Source: Armillaria gallica
Taxonomy: Eukaryota > Basidiomycota > Agaricomycetes > Agaricales > Physalacriaceae
Direction of reading: 5' to 3'
Assembly (NCBI GenBank): GCA_037576215.1
Contig: JBANDB010000008.1
Location: forward strand, 3,162,001 to 3,226,000
Length of the DNA stretch: 64,000 nucleotides
Of the stretch, positions 10,424 to 19,377 are shown piece after piece; the stretch's first letter is position 1, and each line of letters opens with the position of its first letter. The position numbers and the translations under genes are program-made. The notes under the pieces were generated by a model that was not told the origin of the DNA, ran no database searches, and worked only from the letters and a program-made list of their open reading frames with translations.

Positions 10424-11119
10424 CTATTCCTTTAAGACAAAGTGAGGATGGGTTGCAAAAGTCTTGTAAGCCTCCCGATCCAACGAGTTTAAGGCTACTC
10501 GTTTATCAGTCTCTATAGTTTCTATCAGTGCCTCTGATAAGGAGTGAGTGATCATGAAGAAGAGAGTATGTAAGGAAAGCGCACCCATGGTAGTAAAATC
10601 CAACTCGGGGCGTATATATCCGAGGACGACGGCTCTAAGCTCCATGCCGTAAAAGTCGGCGGTGTACTCGTGCATGACGTGGATCTCCTGCTTGACGATG
10701 AGGACGACGTAACAGAGGCAGGATATGACATACAGCAGTGAGACGCTCATTCTTGTAGAACGGATTCCAGCCGAGACTCATCACCATTGGCCAGACCTCG
10801 TTTGACGGTGCGTCTGGAACCTGGGCGTAGCCGTAGTACACCCCTGGCTGGGCCACTGAGCTGATCGCCTCTATCGCTTCATCGGGGAGGTTCGCTGCAA
10901 GGCATCAGCGTCAGAGCCAGGAAAGACCAAGGTAGCAATATTACCTGTCGGGCAGTTTAAATCCTTGCCTCCCCGTCCAAATCCACGCTGCACTGAGCCA
11001 CTGAGCAGGACAGGAAACGGAGACTCTGGCTGGTCAGGACCGACGACGAGGGGACGACTATCGCGAAAGCTGTCTGTCTGGAAGAGGGCAGTGGGACGGG
11101 CAGTCATCAAGTCAGTCAA
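10424..11119 (-). CDS. FMN1: Riboflavin kinase
   Basis: Four exons, about 180 residues. Exon 1 ends at [11 protein letters not shown]; an intron GTAATATTG...TTGCAG joins it to ANLPDEAIE, recreating the PTAN motif that binds Mg-ATP and riboflavin. Exon 2 carries [10 protein letters not shown] and [15 protein letters not shown]; exon 3 [27 protein letters not shown]; exon 4 [18 protein letters not shown]. These are the conserved blocks of eukaryotic flavokinase, which phosphorylates riboflavin to FMN. The gene is single-domain, without the FAD synthetase found in bacterial fusions. It lies head-to-head with TAF8, with 30 bases between start codons if the first ATG is used, or 42 if the second (11,107) is used. 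Confidence 0.9.
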
Positions 11120-11149
11120 GTCTATTTTGGGACTTTACTCTTGACCACG

Positions 11150-11920
11150 ATGATCCCAGCACCGGTGCCTGTAAATCCATACTCCGTCTACAATTCCGCC
11201 TACCCCGCCTATTATCCTTACACAGCCGCAGCAGCCGCTCCCCAGCTACAGCCAGAGCCGTCCCCGCCGTCACCCGTCCCGCCCGCCGTATCCCCCGCCG
11301 CCGCCTCCGAAGCCACCCAGCGCCTCGTCTCCGCAGAGCTCAAACGCGCAGGCTTCGATGCCGCAGAGCCCGCCGCCGTCGTCCGCCTCGAGCATGAGGT
11401 CGTCGCCATCGTCGAGGCCCTCTACCACCGCGCCCACGAGTACGCTAACCTCGCAAACCGCGCCGGGGCTGTCGCTACCGACTTGATGCTCGCATGCAAA
11501 GACTACGAGCTTGATATGAAGGGCCTCCGTGCCCAGACTCGGAAGAGAAACACGGCGCCGCTCCCCACACTGATACCCCCGCCCTCGCGCTCTCCCTCCC
11601 CAGAGCTCCTCTCGTCTGACGACGAAGACCCCGCGTCTGCTGTCCCGTTCACGCTGCGCAACCTCCCGACTTCGTTCCCGGACCTTCCCCCGAAACACAC
11701 GTACCACCAGACCCCCGTGTCTCCGCCAAAGAAAGCGGCTTTGCCTTCGCTCGAGAAGAAGCTCAAGACGGCGGGGCTCGTGCAAGAGTCCCTGCGCAAT
11801 CTTATGCTCTCCACGGAGGATGCTTCGGGTCAGGGCCAGGAGGACGCGCAGTTACTAGGGCATATTGTGAATTGGCAGAGCAGTGCTCATCCAAGGAAGA
11901 GGTGGAGAGTCGGGTCGTGA
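11150..11920 (+). CDS. TAF8: TFIID subunit 8 (TAF8)
   Basis: A single-exon frame of about 256 codons from ATG 11,150. After a Pro/Ala/Tyr-rich leader comes a histone-fold (Bromo_TP-type) region: ASEATQRLVSAELKRAGFDA, VVRLEHEVVAIVEALYHRA, YANLANRAGAVATDLMLA. A basic/Pro linker follows, then the TAF8 C-terminal domain FTLRNLPTSFPDLPPKHTYHQTP with SLEKKLKTAGLVQESLRNL. Role: pairs with TAF10 by the histone fold and links TAF2 into TFIID for RNA polymerase II initiation. The codons are very GC-rich at third positions compared with the neighbouring AT-rich intergenic DNA. Shares a minimal bidirectional promoter with riboflavin kinase. Confidence 0.88.
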   Translation: MIPAPVPVNPYSVYNSAYPAYYPYTAAAAAPQLQPEPSPPSPVPPAVSPAAASEATQRLVSAELKRAGFDAAEPAAVVRLEHEVVAIVEALYHRAHEYANLANRAGAVATDLMLACKDYELDMKGLRAQTRKRNTAPLPTLIPPPSRSPSPELLSSDDEDPASAVPFTLRNLPTSFPDLPPKHTYHQTPVSPPKKAALPSLEKKLKTAGLVQESLRNLMLSTEDASGQGQEDAQLLGHIVNWQSSAHPRKRWRVGS

Positions 11921-12207
11921 TGTGCGTGCGCGTTCGTACATAGCGTGCCAAATTGTAGTCTTCAATGCTGAGTTATACGTTCGGGCACCGAGGGTGTTGC
12001 AACCAGTCGCGAGTGCTCAAAAGCCATTTCATAAAGTGTTCAGCAGTACACCGTTTCAATCTTGACTCCGAATCAATTTGCCCAGAGAGTGTTTGCTACC
12101 GTAGCACTGATTTGTGTAGTACAGACCCTGGTCAGTTTCCTTCTCAGGGACATCGACCAGAATAAATATCTTCCTCCTAAGTCATGGTTTCTGAATAATA
12201 TTATAAA
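11921..12207. other. TAF8 downstream flank
   Basis: No gene seen. The base composition turns AT-rich towards 12,200, where the transposon begins at a TA dinucleotide. Confidence 0.5.
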
Positions 12208-12209
12208 TA

Positions 12210-12233
12210 GGGACTTTCAGTCCCGAGCTCGAG
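12210..12233 (+). repeat. Left terminal inverted repeat
   Basis: 24-base left TIR, perfect reverse complement of 13,269-13,292. It contains a short palindrome GGGACT..AGTCCC and the overlapping GAGCTC/CTCGAG sites. Confidence 0.88.
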
Positions 12234-13268
12234 GGCTGATTATGGTTGATTATGGTGATTTTACTTGGAGCTGATTTTTGAATAATCGGACCCTCTATTT
12301 TGAAAGCCCCATGCCAAAAATCAACAGGAAACAAGAAAGAAATAATCAACCGTCTGATTATTTCTGATTACTATAGGTGGTCGGGAAATGCAAAATTTCG
12401 ATAAATGATTTTCTGTAGCTCTCATCTGGGCTCTGTTTCCTTAGAAATTTTAACCGTATCTTCCTAAATGTGTTCCAATGCCAAGGTAAATATCCTTGGG
12501 GATTTCGTTCAGTAGAGCAAGCATCGGACGGTGGCCGAGGTGCAAGTGTCAAAAAATCGCTATATGCAAATTTTCGTCACAGCAAATGTCACGGTGAAAT
12601 TGGAGGTCCGACATTGCCGGTTACGGCTTGCTCACAAGGAAACACGTTCAGGCTGCAATTGGCACCGAAGAGCGGCGGAGCGGACGTTGAAATTGTCACA
12701 TCTTGTAACGCTGAATTCAATGTATCTCTCATCTTTCGTGCATCCCTCCAGCTACAGGCTCGCTTTTTCTGTTTTGAACTCTTATAATAAGCCTTAATCA
12801 TGCCCCCAAGTCATTCCGAGGCTGTTCAATGGTACGAATGTGAAACCGGAGGTAGCCGGTCCTTACAAAGGCCAATTTCGACCAGTTTTCGCTGCCTCGC
12901 AAGGCTTCCTCTAACCCTACAAATAAAATTCTTGTGCAATATTAGTTATATAGATTCATTGAGCTGTCAAAAAAAACTCCGAAGCCAATAACTTGCTAGA
13001 ACGTGCTAAAAACTAAAATTTGCACATCGCGATCCATTTGCACATCGTGATCACCTTTAGTATTTCGTTTCAGATGTCATTAGCCACATAATGGACCCAA
13101 ATCGGGCAGTCGGATGACTCGGATCTTCGGAAATCTTCGGCAACAACTCCGGAATCCATCACATGCTGTTCAGAAATAATCAACGCACTGATTATTCGAA
13201 AACCAACTCCAGGAGCTGGTTTTTTAATAATCAACAATCAGCTTTTGAGAGAATCAGCACAATCAGGT

Positions 13269-13292
13269 CTCGAGCTCGGGACTGAAAGTCCC
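13269..13292 (-). repeat. Right terminal inverted repeat
   Basis: 24-base right TIR, perfect partner of 12,210-12,233. It is followed by TA and then unrelated DNA. Confidence 0.88.
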
Positions 13293-13319
13293 TAATCAGT
13301 TATGTTCAAATATCACAAC

Positions 13320-13400
13320 CTACAAGTTCCACAAGACTCGAAGTTCGAACTTCAATGTTTTCAAAGTTCAAAGTTCAAACTCCAAGTTCTATTTGTAAAT
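13320..13400. repeat. AAGTTC-type short repeats
   Basis: The hexamer AAGTTC, or its complement GAACTT, recurs about seven times in 80 bases (AAGTTCGAACTTC, CAAAGTTCAAAGTTCAAACTCC, AAGTTCTATT). It lies between the transposon and the tRNA terminator. No function is evident; it could be a decayed satellite or spacer. Confidence 0.6.
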
Positions 13401-13406
13401 TGTGAG

Positions 13407-13416
13407 AAAAAAAAAA
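13407..13416 (-). terminator. RNA polymerase III terminator of tRNA-Gln
   Basis: Ten consecutive A on the plus strand read as T10 on the minus strand, about 25 bases after the 3' end of the tRNA. A long T run is the usual polymerase III stop. Confidence 0.8.
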
Positions 13417-13439
13417 GATTCAATTCGGATTGGGGGTAG

Positions 13440-13523
13440 AGGTCCTACCAGGGTTCGAACCTGGGTTGTGGGAAGGATTTGACTGTATCAAAATCCCATG
13501 TGCTGCCACTACACCATAGGACC
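13440..13523 (-). tRNA. tRNA-Gln: tRNA-Gln (UUG) with intron
   Basis: The minus strand reads GGUCCUA ... UAGGACC (7-bp acceptor stem) with discriminator U. An A-box-like GGTGTAGTGGC covers the D arm. The anticodon stem TGGGA/TCCCA closes a loop TTTTGA; the anticodon is therefore TTG (Gln). Between position 37 and the 3' half of the loop lies an extra ~13 bases (TACAGTCAAATCC), at the canonical site of nuclear tRNA introns. The T arm and B box (GGTTCGAACCC) are intact. A Pol III T-run terminator follows. Confidence 0.92.
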
Positions 13524-13652
13524 GACACTGCATTGATCAATCATAGATATAGAATGATTCTGTAACAATTCTGTGACGAAGAACAAATAAATCCATTAAC
13601 TACTTTTCCTTGTCCTTGCCTCTCACACTTCTTCTCAGACCCTTCGCGGCAG

Positions 13653-15552
13653 TCACAGGGACATCCACATCCATATTCTGAGTTTTCTTCGGCCTTCCCC
13701 TCGGTTTGGGCTTGGGTGCGGTCTCGAGTCCACGTCCATCACATCGTCATTAACATCTTTCTCTTGCCTTCTCAGTTCGGGTGTTTGTTGAGGAACCACA
13801 GGGTCAACGTCCATGACATCAGAGTCTACAGGAGCCGGTTGAGGTACTGGCGGCTCAGCGTCAAACAGTATCGGCGGTTGAGGAGGAACCGCGTTTGGCC
13901 ATGCACGCGGGGCTGGATTCGGAACGGCCTGATTTCCCCTCGTACGTGGATTAAGCGCCCATGTAGTCAACACAGGCACGGCTGAAGGAGCCGCCACCGA
14001 AACTGGGGCACTAAGCGCATACGTAGGAGGCTGCTTCCAGACGGGATTGCCTTCCTTTTCCTTTGCTTTACTTTTCTTCTGTGGTTCCGGAGGAGGCGTC
14101 GGCTTGATCTTGTTATACCTCGACCGACAATTCACGTCAATCCTCCCCCCGCCCATCTCGCTCGCGATAGCCTTCCAACGCCCAAAAGTACCAAACTGGT
14201 CAACGAGCTCCACCAGCCGGCGATCGTCGTCCTCTGTCCATACACTGGCTGCCTTTTGCCGCTCGATCCACCGGTCCCGGCACTGGTCGTTCGTCCGCCC
14301 TGGCATCGCGTTCGCTACATCTACCCAGCTCTGCCCGTACCCCGCCACCGCCAAGTACAGCCGGGCGTCTTCTGCTGCCGTCCATGGGCGACGGTCGAGG
14401 TGCAGTCGAACGTATCGTGCTTCGCATTGTACAGCGTTGAGGTCGTTGGAAACGTACCGGGCAACTGACGAGGGTTAGCAAGCAAGGCGACAGACAAGGC
14501 AGGCATACCTAGACTCCAATTCGCCACACCGTACTTTTGGACGGCCTCCTCGAGCCGATCGTCGATGCGTTTCTTCCACGCGTGCTTAGGCCGCTGCCGG
14601 AGCTGAATGGCTTTGCGCATACAGTCAAGAGGGATGCGGTTTGTCTGGATACTGGGTTAGGTTGGAACGGAGAGGTGTAAGACAGCTTACGCCAAGGTCT
14701 TTTGCGACTTGCACCCAGTCCACCTTGGTCTCTTGAGCGATGCTCTTGAGCTGCTCGATCTCTTCGTCTGTCCACTCGCCATGATTGATCCTAGGGTGCC
14801 TGTCTGCCATCCATTTGAACTGTACCTCGTCTGCTGTCCATTTCGCCGTAGACGCGTCGGATACCTAAAGGTTGATTAGAATACGTAGAATGTCAGGATA
14901 TAAATCAACTTTTTCAGCAATGATAGTCCAGTTGATGCCTTCCGTGTTGTGAACAATGTCGATATCCGATGCTCCACTAAAAACATCAGACAAGCAAGGA
15001 GAGAACGCCAAAGAAGAACGCACCGGTCCCTCGTTTCTAGCGCTTTCAACCGCGTATTCTCGTTCTTGACTCCCTCATCTAGCGCCGCAAGTTCTTTAGC
15101 CTTCACTGTCAACGTGTTAGAGAATGAAGGGGCCACCAGAATGAAACGTACTTGGTCGTACAGTTGTCCAAGCCAGATACCGCATCCTCTGCATCGACTC
15201 TTCGTAGAATGGTGATGACTCGAAATATACATGAGACAAAGACATGATGTAATGGCCGAATTCATACTGGATTGACTAGTTCACTTGACGCGACGGGCCC
15301 TACAGGCTTCTTCGCACCTACGACCTGCACTTGGAGCCCTAGGTCCTCGTCCGCATCTCCCCGTCGCGCTCCGCCGCTTTCTACGTCCATGAGCAAAAAC
15401 ACCAGACAAAACGCAAAGGGACGCACAAGGAGTTTGTCGAGCTCGTCGAGTTCTGCTGAGAGCGCGTCAGCGTATTGGGTGAGGGCGAATTGGTGGGCTT
15501 TGGCGGTGTCGATGGCCGGTGTGAGGAGGTCGTGAATGAGCGAGGTGGTCAT
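13653..15552 (-). CDS. Multi-repeat Myb/SANT protein, SNAPC4-like
   Basis: About six exons. The N-terminal exon has LLTPAIDTAKAHQFALTQY and a short linker; later exons carry KAKELAALDEGVKNENTRL and DIVHNTEGINWTIIAEKV, then a row of Myb repeats: AKWTADEVQFKW, GEWTDEEIEQLKSIAQE with KVDWVQVAKDLG, KKRIDDRLEEAVQKYGVANWSL, RPWTAAEDARLYLAVAGYG with SWVDVANAMPGRTNDQCRDRW, and VWTEDDDRRLVELVDQFG with RWKAIASEMGGGRIDVNCRSRY. The regular W spacing and the NDQCRDRW helix are typical DNA-binding Myb. The arrangement resembles SNAPC4, the snRNA promoter factor; this match is inferred. The C-terminus is Pro-rich with MDVD repeats and appears frameshifted: an AT-hook (KPRGRPKKT) lies in another frame down to a stop at 13,600. 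Upstream splice sites are partly uncertain. Confidence 0.75.
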
Positions 15553-16205
15553 TGATGAAGAAGGAAACGGCCCGGGAGTTTGTTGTTACAAGTTTAATTC
15601 AATTTGACAATCGGCTATCTAACAGCTGGGCCGGCCTATCTAACTACGGAAGCTTGCTATCTGTGACTAGCGCGTTTTTGGATGTCACTCCCACTTTCTT
15701 TCTGCCTTCATTCTCTGGAACCCTCGCTCCCATTGGCTGACGGTACACGGCATTGCTTCTATTTTTGTATTCAAGATGTTTTGATTTACGGGCTGCTATC
15801 TGTCTGGCTTTCCACGGTCGCGATCCACGGCTGGTACCAACTTCGTGTGCCGCGCAGAGGTCTAGCAAGTTCTCATTGCGTCTGTTGTATACTCAATGGA
15901 CTTTATTCTTTTTCTCTACTGTCATCTTACTCACACTTAGTTGAAAGTTAAGCTTCATGTCCACGACACGCCACGGAATACCACGGCTCTCCCTCTCTCC
16001 CTGGTAATTCAACCGCCACAGCAAGAAGTCACCGCAACGAGGGTGATAAACGTTATCATGAGCCTATTATTGACTGCGCATGCTCCTCATTGCGTGCTTT
16101 GGTAGAACAGCAGAGCTCAAATTTGGTGGCTAGTTCTTTCGTGGTGGTCATGCTACACACCCCATGGTGATTCCAACACGCCTCGATTACGTTCCATGGA
16201 CTACC

Positions 16206-16350
16206 ATTGGTACGATAAAGCACAGTAGTTATCTTCTCGTGACCAAACTTTCGCTCGGAGTCGCTCCTGCAATCTTTTTCACGGTCCGGTGAAACCTCGG
16301 ATAAACGCATCCGCTTGGTTTTCGCAGGTCCCACGGGCTATATATATAAA
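16206..16350 (+). promoter_or_regulatory. Promoter of the left DUF1479 gene
   Basis: Contains an ATTGGTACGATAAAGCAC box at 16,206-16,223 (a CCAAT-type core on the opposite strand), ACGGTCCGGTGAAACCTCGG near 16,282-16,305, and a strong TATA box TATATATATAAA at 16,339-16,350, about 42 bases before the ATG. All three occur in the same order in the other arm, but there the TATA is changed to TATTAAAA. The ATTGGTACGATAAAGCAC and ACGGTCCGG boxes recur a third time at 24,600-24,665. Confidence 0.7.
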
Positions 16351-16391
16351 GGGTCGAGGAGCGATGGATTCTTCATCTCGCCTCTCCAAAC

Positions 16392-18104
16392 ATGTCCGAT
16401 TCATCTTCAGCTCCTCATCTCATTCATCTCAAGAACGAAATAGCTTCGTCTTATCCTGACTTTGAAGAACGCGTTACACAAGGATGGGCCGACATCCTCG
16501 TTGAACTCAAGAAGGCGACCCAGGAAATCAGAGCTGGGGGCCCGAAGTATGCTGCTTTTGTTGCTAACCAACTACCTAGCTCACAGACGCTAGTTCATTC
16601 CCCAAGTCCAGTTCTCTGAACTTGATAGCCTTCCAGCTGATAAGATTGGTGAAATCCGACGCAAGGGGTGCCTTGTGATCAAGGATGTTGTCGAAGACGC
16701 GCAAGCAATTTCTTGGAGGAAGTCGCTTGAAGATTTCGTATCCACCAATCCAGATGCCGACGGTACGTTTCTCTATAGCGCTCAGTGTGCGGTTTCTCAT
16801 CCAAGTCTCCAGGTTTTCCCGACGGCAACAAACAGTTTTTCGACCTCTAGTATGTATCATCCAGTCTCTCTCAAAGTATTCGATTCTAACTTTCCAACAG
16901 CTGGACGAAATCTCAAGTGGAGGCGCGCGCTCATCCCAACATGCTCGCAGCTTCGATCTGGTTGAACAATTTATATCATGCCGAGGCGGGGCAGAAGCTG
17001 GATGGCGTAGACTTATCCTCGCCACTGAGCTACGCTGATCGATTCCGCATCAGACACCCTGGGACCGGTTGGACTGCGCACCCGCCTCACGTCGATGGTA
17101 CGTCGTCTTGACGCTATCTCATACGAAGTTCTGAACGAAACAAAGGCGGTACTCTTGAACGCTGGGAGGATCCAACCTTCAGGTCGTGTTTTGCTGATAT
17201 ACTCAGTGGGCAATGGCGCAAGCACGATCCGTTCCTTCTTGCGGGCCGTGTTGGCGCGCAAACTTCTCTACGCCACAGACCGGAGCAGGTATATTTATCC
17301 GTGAAGAAATCTTCTAGATACCCTGGCTTACATGTCCTCACAGTGTTCTGTCTTCCGATCCTTCCAAGGCTGGCTTGCCATGAGGTTTGTACACTTCTAG
17401 TATTGCGAGCATTTGACACCCTGACAGAACTTTGTTCGTCAGTGAAACGGCACCAACCGAAGGAACTCTCAAAGTTTTTCCAGATCTGTTACTGTCTAAT
17501 GCCTATCTAATCCTTCGACCCTTCTTTCGCTTGTTGGTTGCACCTGATTCCCTAGACATCTGGAATCCCAAGAGTTGGGCATTCGGTACACGTCTACTTG
17601 TTTATCAAAGGGTACAATATCGACTGAACTTCCATAGACATCTCAAGCGCCGATTTTCCCGGTCTCATTCCTCGCGATGTAGGGTGGTACGGGCCTCAGC
17701 CGACGCCAGAGCTGCACCCTAATCTTCTCCTCGAGGAGACTATGACCTCAGTGCCTAAAGTTTCCCCCGGTGATACTGTATTCTGGCATGGTGACCTCAT
17801 TCATTCGGTCGAGAAGGACCACACTGGGAACTGTGACTCGGCAGGTACGCTATTCCAGCCGCTATTGGTTTGATACGGTCTGAAATCTCCGTCTCCAGTC
17901 ATGTACATCCCAGCAGTTCCTACGACCCCATTGAACCAAGCATACGTCGAGAGGCAAAAGGAAACCTTTTTGAAAGCGGTCACGCCACCTGATTTTCCTG
18001 TGCAGACGAGGCACGAAAATTCATTGGTAGGGTTTGGAAAGGCTGATGATATCTTGAATCCCTTGGGACGAAAGGCTATGGGATTGCCTGTTTCTGTTGC
18101 CTAA
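16392..18104 (+). pseudogene. DUF1479 oxygenase-like gene, left copy (one-base deletion)
   Basis: Nine exons with eight GT-AG introns of about 45-55 nt, encoding ~415 residues that match the DUF1479 family, relatives of non-haem Fe(II)/2-oxoglutarate dioxygenases such as bacterial YbiU. Visible: GWADILVELKKATQEI, ELDSLPADKI, IRRKGCLVIKDVVED, the HxD-containing PPHVDGGTLERWEDP, and WHGDLIHSVEKDH with the distal His, plausibly completing an iron site. The C-terminus is YIPAVPTTPLNQAYVERQ and LGRKAMGLPVSVA. The exon 1 end has five G (16,536-16,540) where the right copy has six. With five, exon 1 and exon 2 are out of phase and no alternative acceptor restores the frame, so this copy is probably inactive unless the base is an assembly error. 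All other exons are open. Confidence 0.72.
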
Positions 18105-18656
18105 TGTCTTCTCTTACAGTCGTGTGCCACTGCCATCTGTTCCCAGTAATCCAAAGAAGAATCTGTACCTCTCCCTAGCCATATATAACTTGTCTAACGT
18201 TCTCCCCGTCATACCTCCCTTGATGATAAGTATATACCAAAATTTCATGAGTAAGCAAGTTCTACGCACTTCTGACTTGCTTCCTAGCTTCTTGGTAATC
18301 AGGTTGATGAAACTTGCCCTTTGCACTTGCAGCTAGAAAGACTATAAAATAGATTGGAAGGTCACGATGCACATCAAACGTGCCAAGGCTTGTCGGCTTC
18401 TGATTTTTGCACCTTTTTTTGGCGGATCTCGATTGAAGTCGATTCATCTACCAGAGTACATGCTCGAACACCCTCTCGGTACGCTCGCTGGGATGCAGTC
18501 TCTGGAGCTCACAACACAGTGCTACTACACGAAATCAAGAACGATGTTATCGCCATCATATCCTTGCGCCCTCCATTTGTTGGAATCGACTTTGATCTTC
18601 CATTGGGTCTGGTCTCGCTTCCTTTCGACATAGTATATCCTTGGAACTCGTGATTC
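18105..18656. repeat. Conserved 3' flank inside the left arm
   Basis: No gene recognised, yet the innermost ~330 bases of this flank (18,330-18,656) differ from their partner at 21,488-21,815 by only a handful of bases, less than the coding exons or promoter do. An open frame reads through (starting MHIKRAKACRLL) in both arms, but it has no protein-like features. High similarity near the centre of an inverted repeat suggests recent gene conversion. Confidence 0.6.
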
Positions 18657-19318
18657 GGTTTGATAGCCCATGGCCATCTAACTTTCTTGAGCGGCATCTG
18701 ACCAGTAACCCATAGATGCACCGCATGCACTCCAGAGCAAGGATATCAATACTCCTCCATCCTGTGATCATGCGATGACAAAGGATGGATGTTGCTCTGT
18801 CGCCTTGGATATTTGTCCGTAGAGTTATCCGATAGTCGTGAGCACTGGTCGATTTATATAGTGCAAGCGACCTGCCGCAAGGTACTTTTTATTGCGCAGG
18901 CAGGGGCCGTTGAATTATAATGTGAGCTAGATAATCATGCGCCTGTCGGAAAAGAGGTACACATCAATGAAAGCATCTGACGCTCCGCAGTGGGTGAACA
19001 TATGAAAAATACTTGCGGGTATGTTTTGAGCGAAAGTCTTGGAAGCTGCTTTTGGTTTGTTTATCGACCTCTTCAGGGCCGGGCCATGCGTGCCAGGCAC
19101 CTGATACTCGGGACATAAAATGGACATACTACCAGCTATGCTTCCGATATTCGGTGCGACACACTAACAGTCGCCAGTCGCCATGTCGAGTAGCCAAGCA
19201 AAAATCAGCCAAGGAGAAAGGAAAGGGAAAACCGCCGAATCTCGTGGCTCCGAGAGAACGGGCATTTTGATGGCGGAACCAGGCTTGACATTCCAAGTTC
19301 ATCATCAAACCAATCACG
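18657..19318. other. Left part of the inverted-repeat centre
   Basis: Unique DNA between the left arm and the glycosidase promoter. No coding frame can be supported. It holds the 5' regulatory region of the GH105-like gene. Confidence 0.5.
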
Positions 19319-19326
19319 TATAAAAA
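19319..19326 (+). promoter_or_regulatory. TATA box of the GH105-like gene
   Basis: TATAAAAA at 19,319-19,326, about 50 bases before the ATG at 19,378, implying a very short 5' UTR. Confidence 0.65.
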
Positions 19327-19377
19327 TGACGCCTCGTATTTTCACTCCGCAGTAGCTATCCATCCTGCCCTCCTCTC

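Larger units (their letters stand above)
12208..13294. mobile_element. Non-autonomous DNA transposon (MITE-like), 1.09 kb
   Basis: Terminal inverted repeats match perfectly over 24 bases (12,210-12,233 and 13,269-13,292), beginning GGGACTTTCAGTCCCGAGCT, and both are bordered by TA (12,208-12,209 and 13,293-13,294), consistent with a TA target duplication. Each TIR also folds on itself (GGGACT-TTC-AGTCCC). Inside both ends lie repeated GATTAT/AATAATC and CTGATT motifs, which extend the terminal similarity imperfectly for roughly 150 bases. No transposase frame is present, so it needs an enzyme supplied elsewhere. The TA duplication suggests a Tc1/mariner-like or related superfamily; the family itself is not recognised. 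Confidence 0.82.
15663..18656 (+). repeat. Left arm of a 3-kb inverted repeat
   Basis: Matches the reverse complement of 21,488-24,488 along its whole length. The outer ~700 bases (promoter side) are diverged but collinear, the DUF1479 coding exons are highly similar, and the innermost ~330 bases after the gene are almost identical although they encode no known protein. The sharp inner limit is at GTGATTC (18,656); the outer limit is at GTGACTAGCGCG (15,663). Confidence 0.9.

Noticed and set aside
13320..13400. CRISPR-like or satellite array from AAGTTC repeats
   Set aside because: The units are only six bases and irregular, without spacers; the host is a eukaryote.
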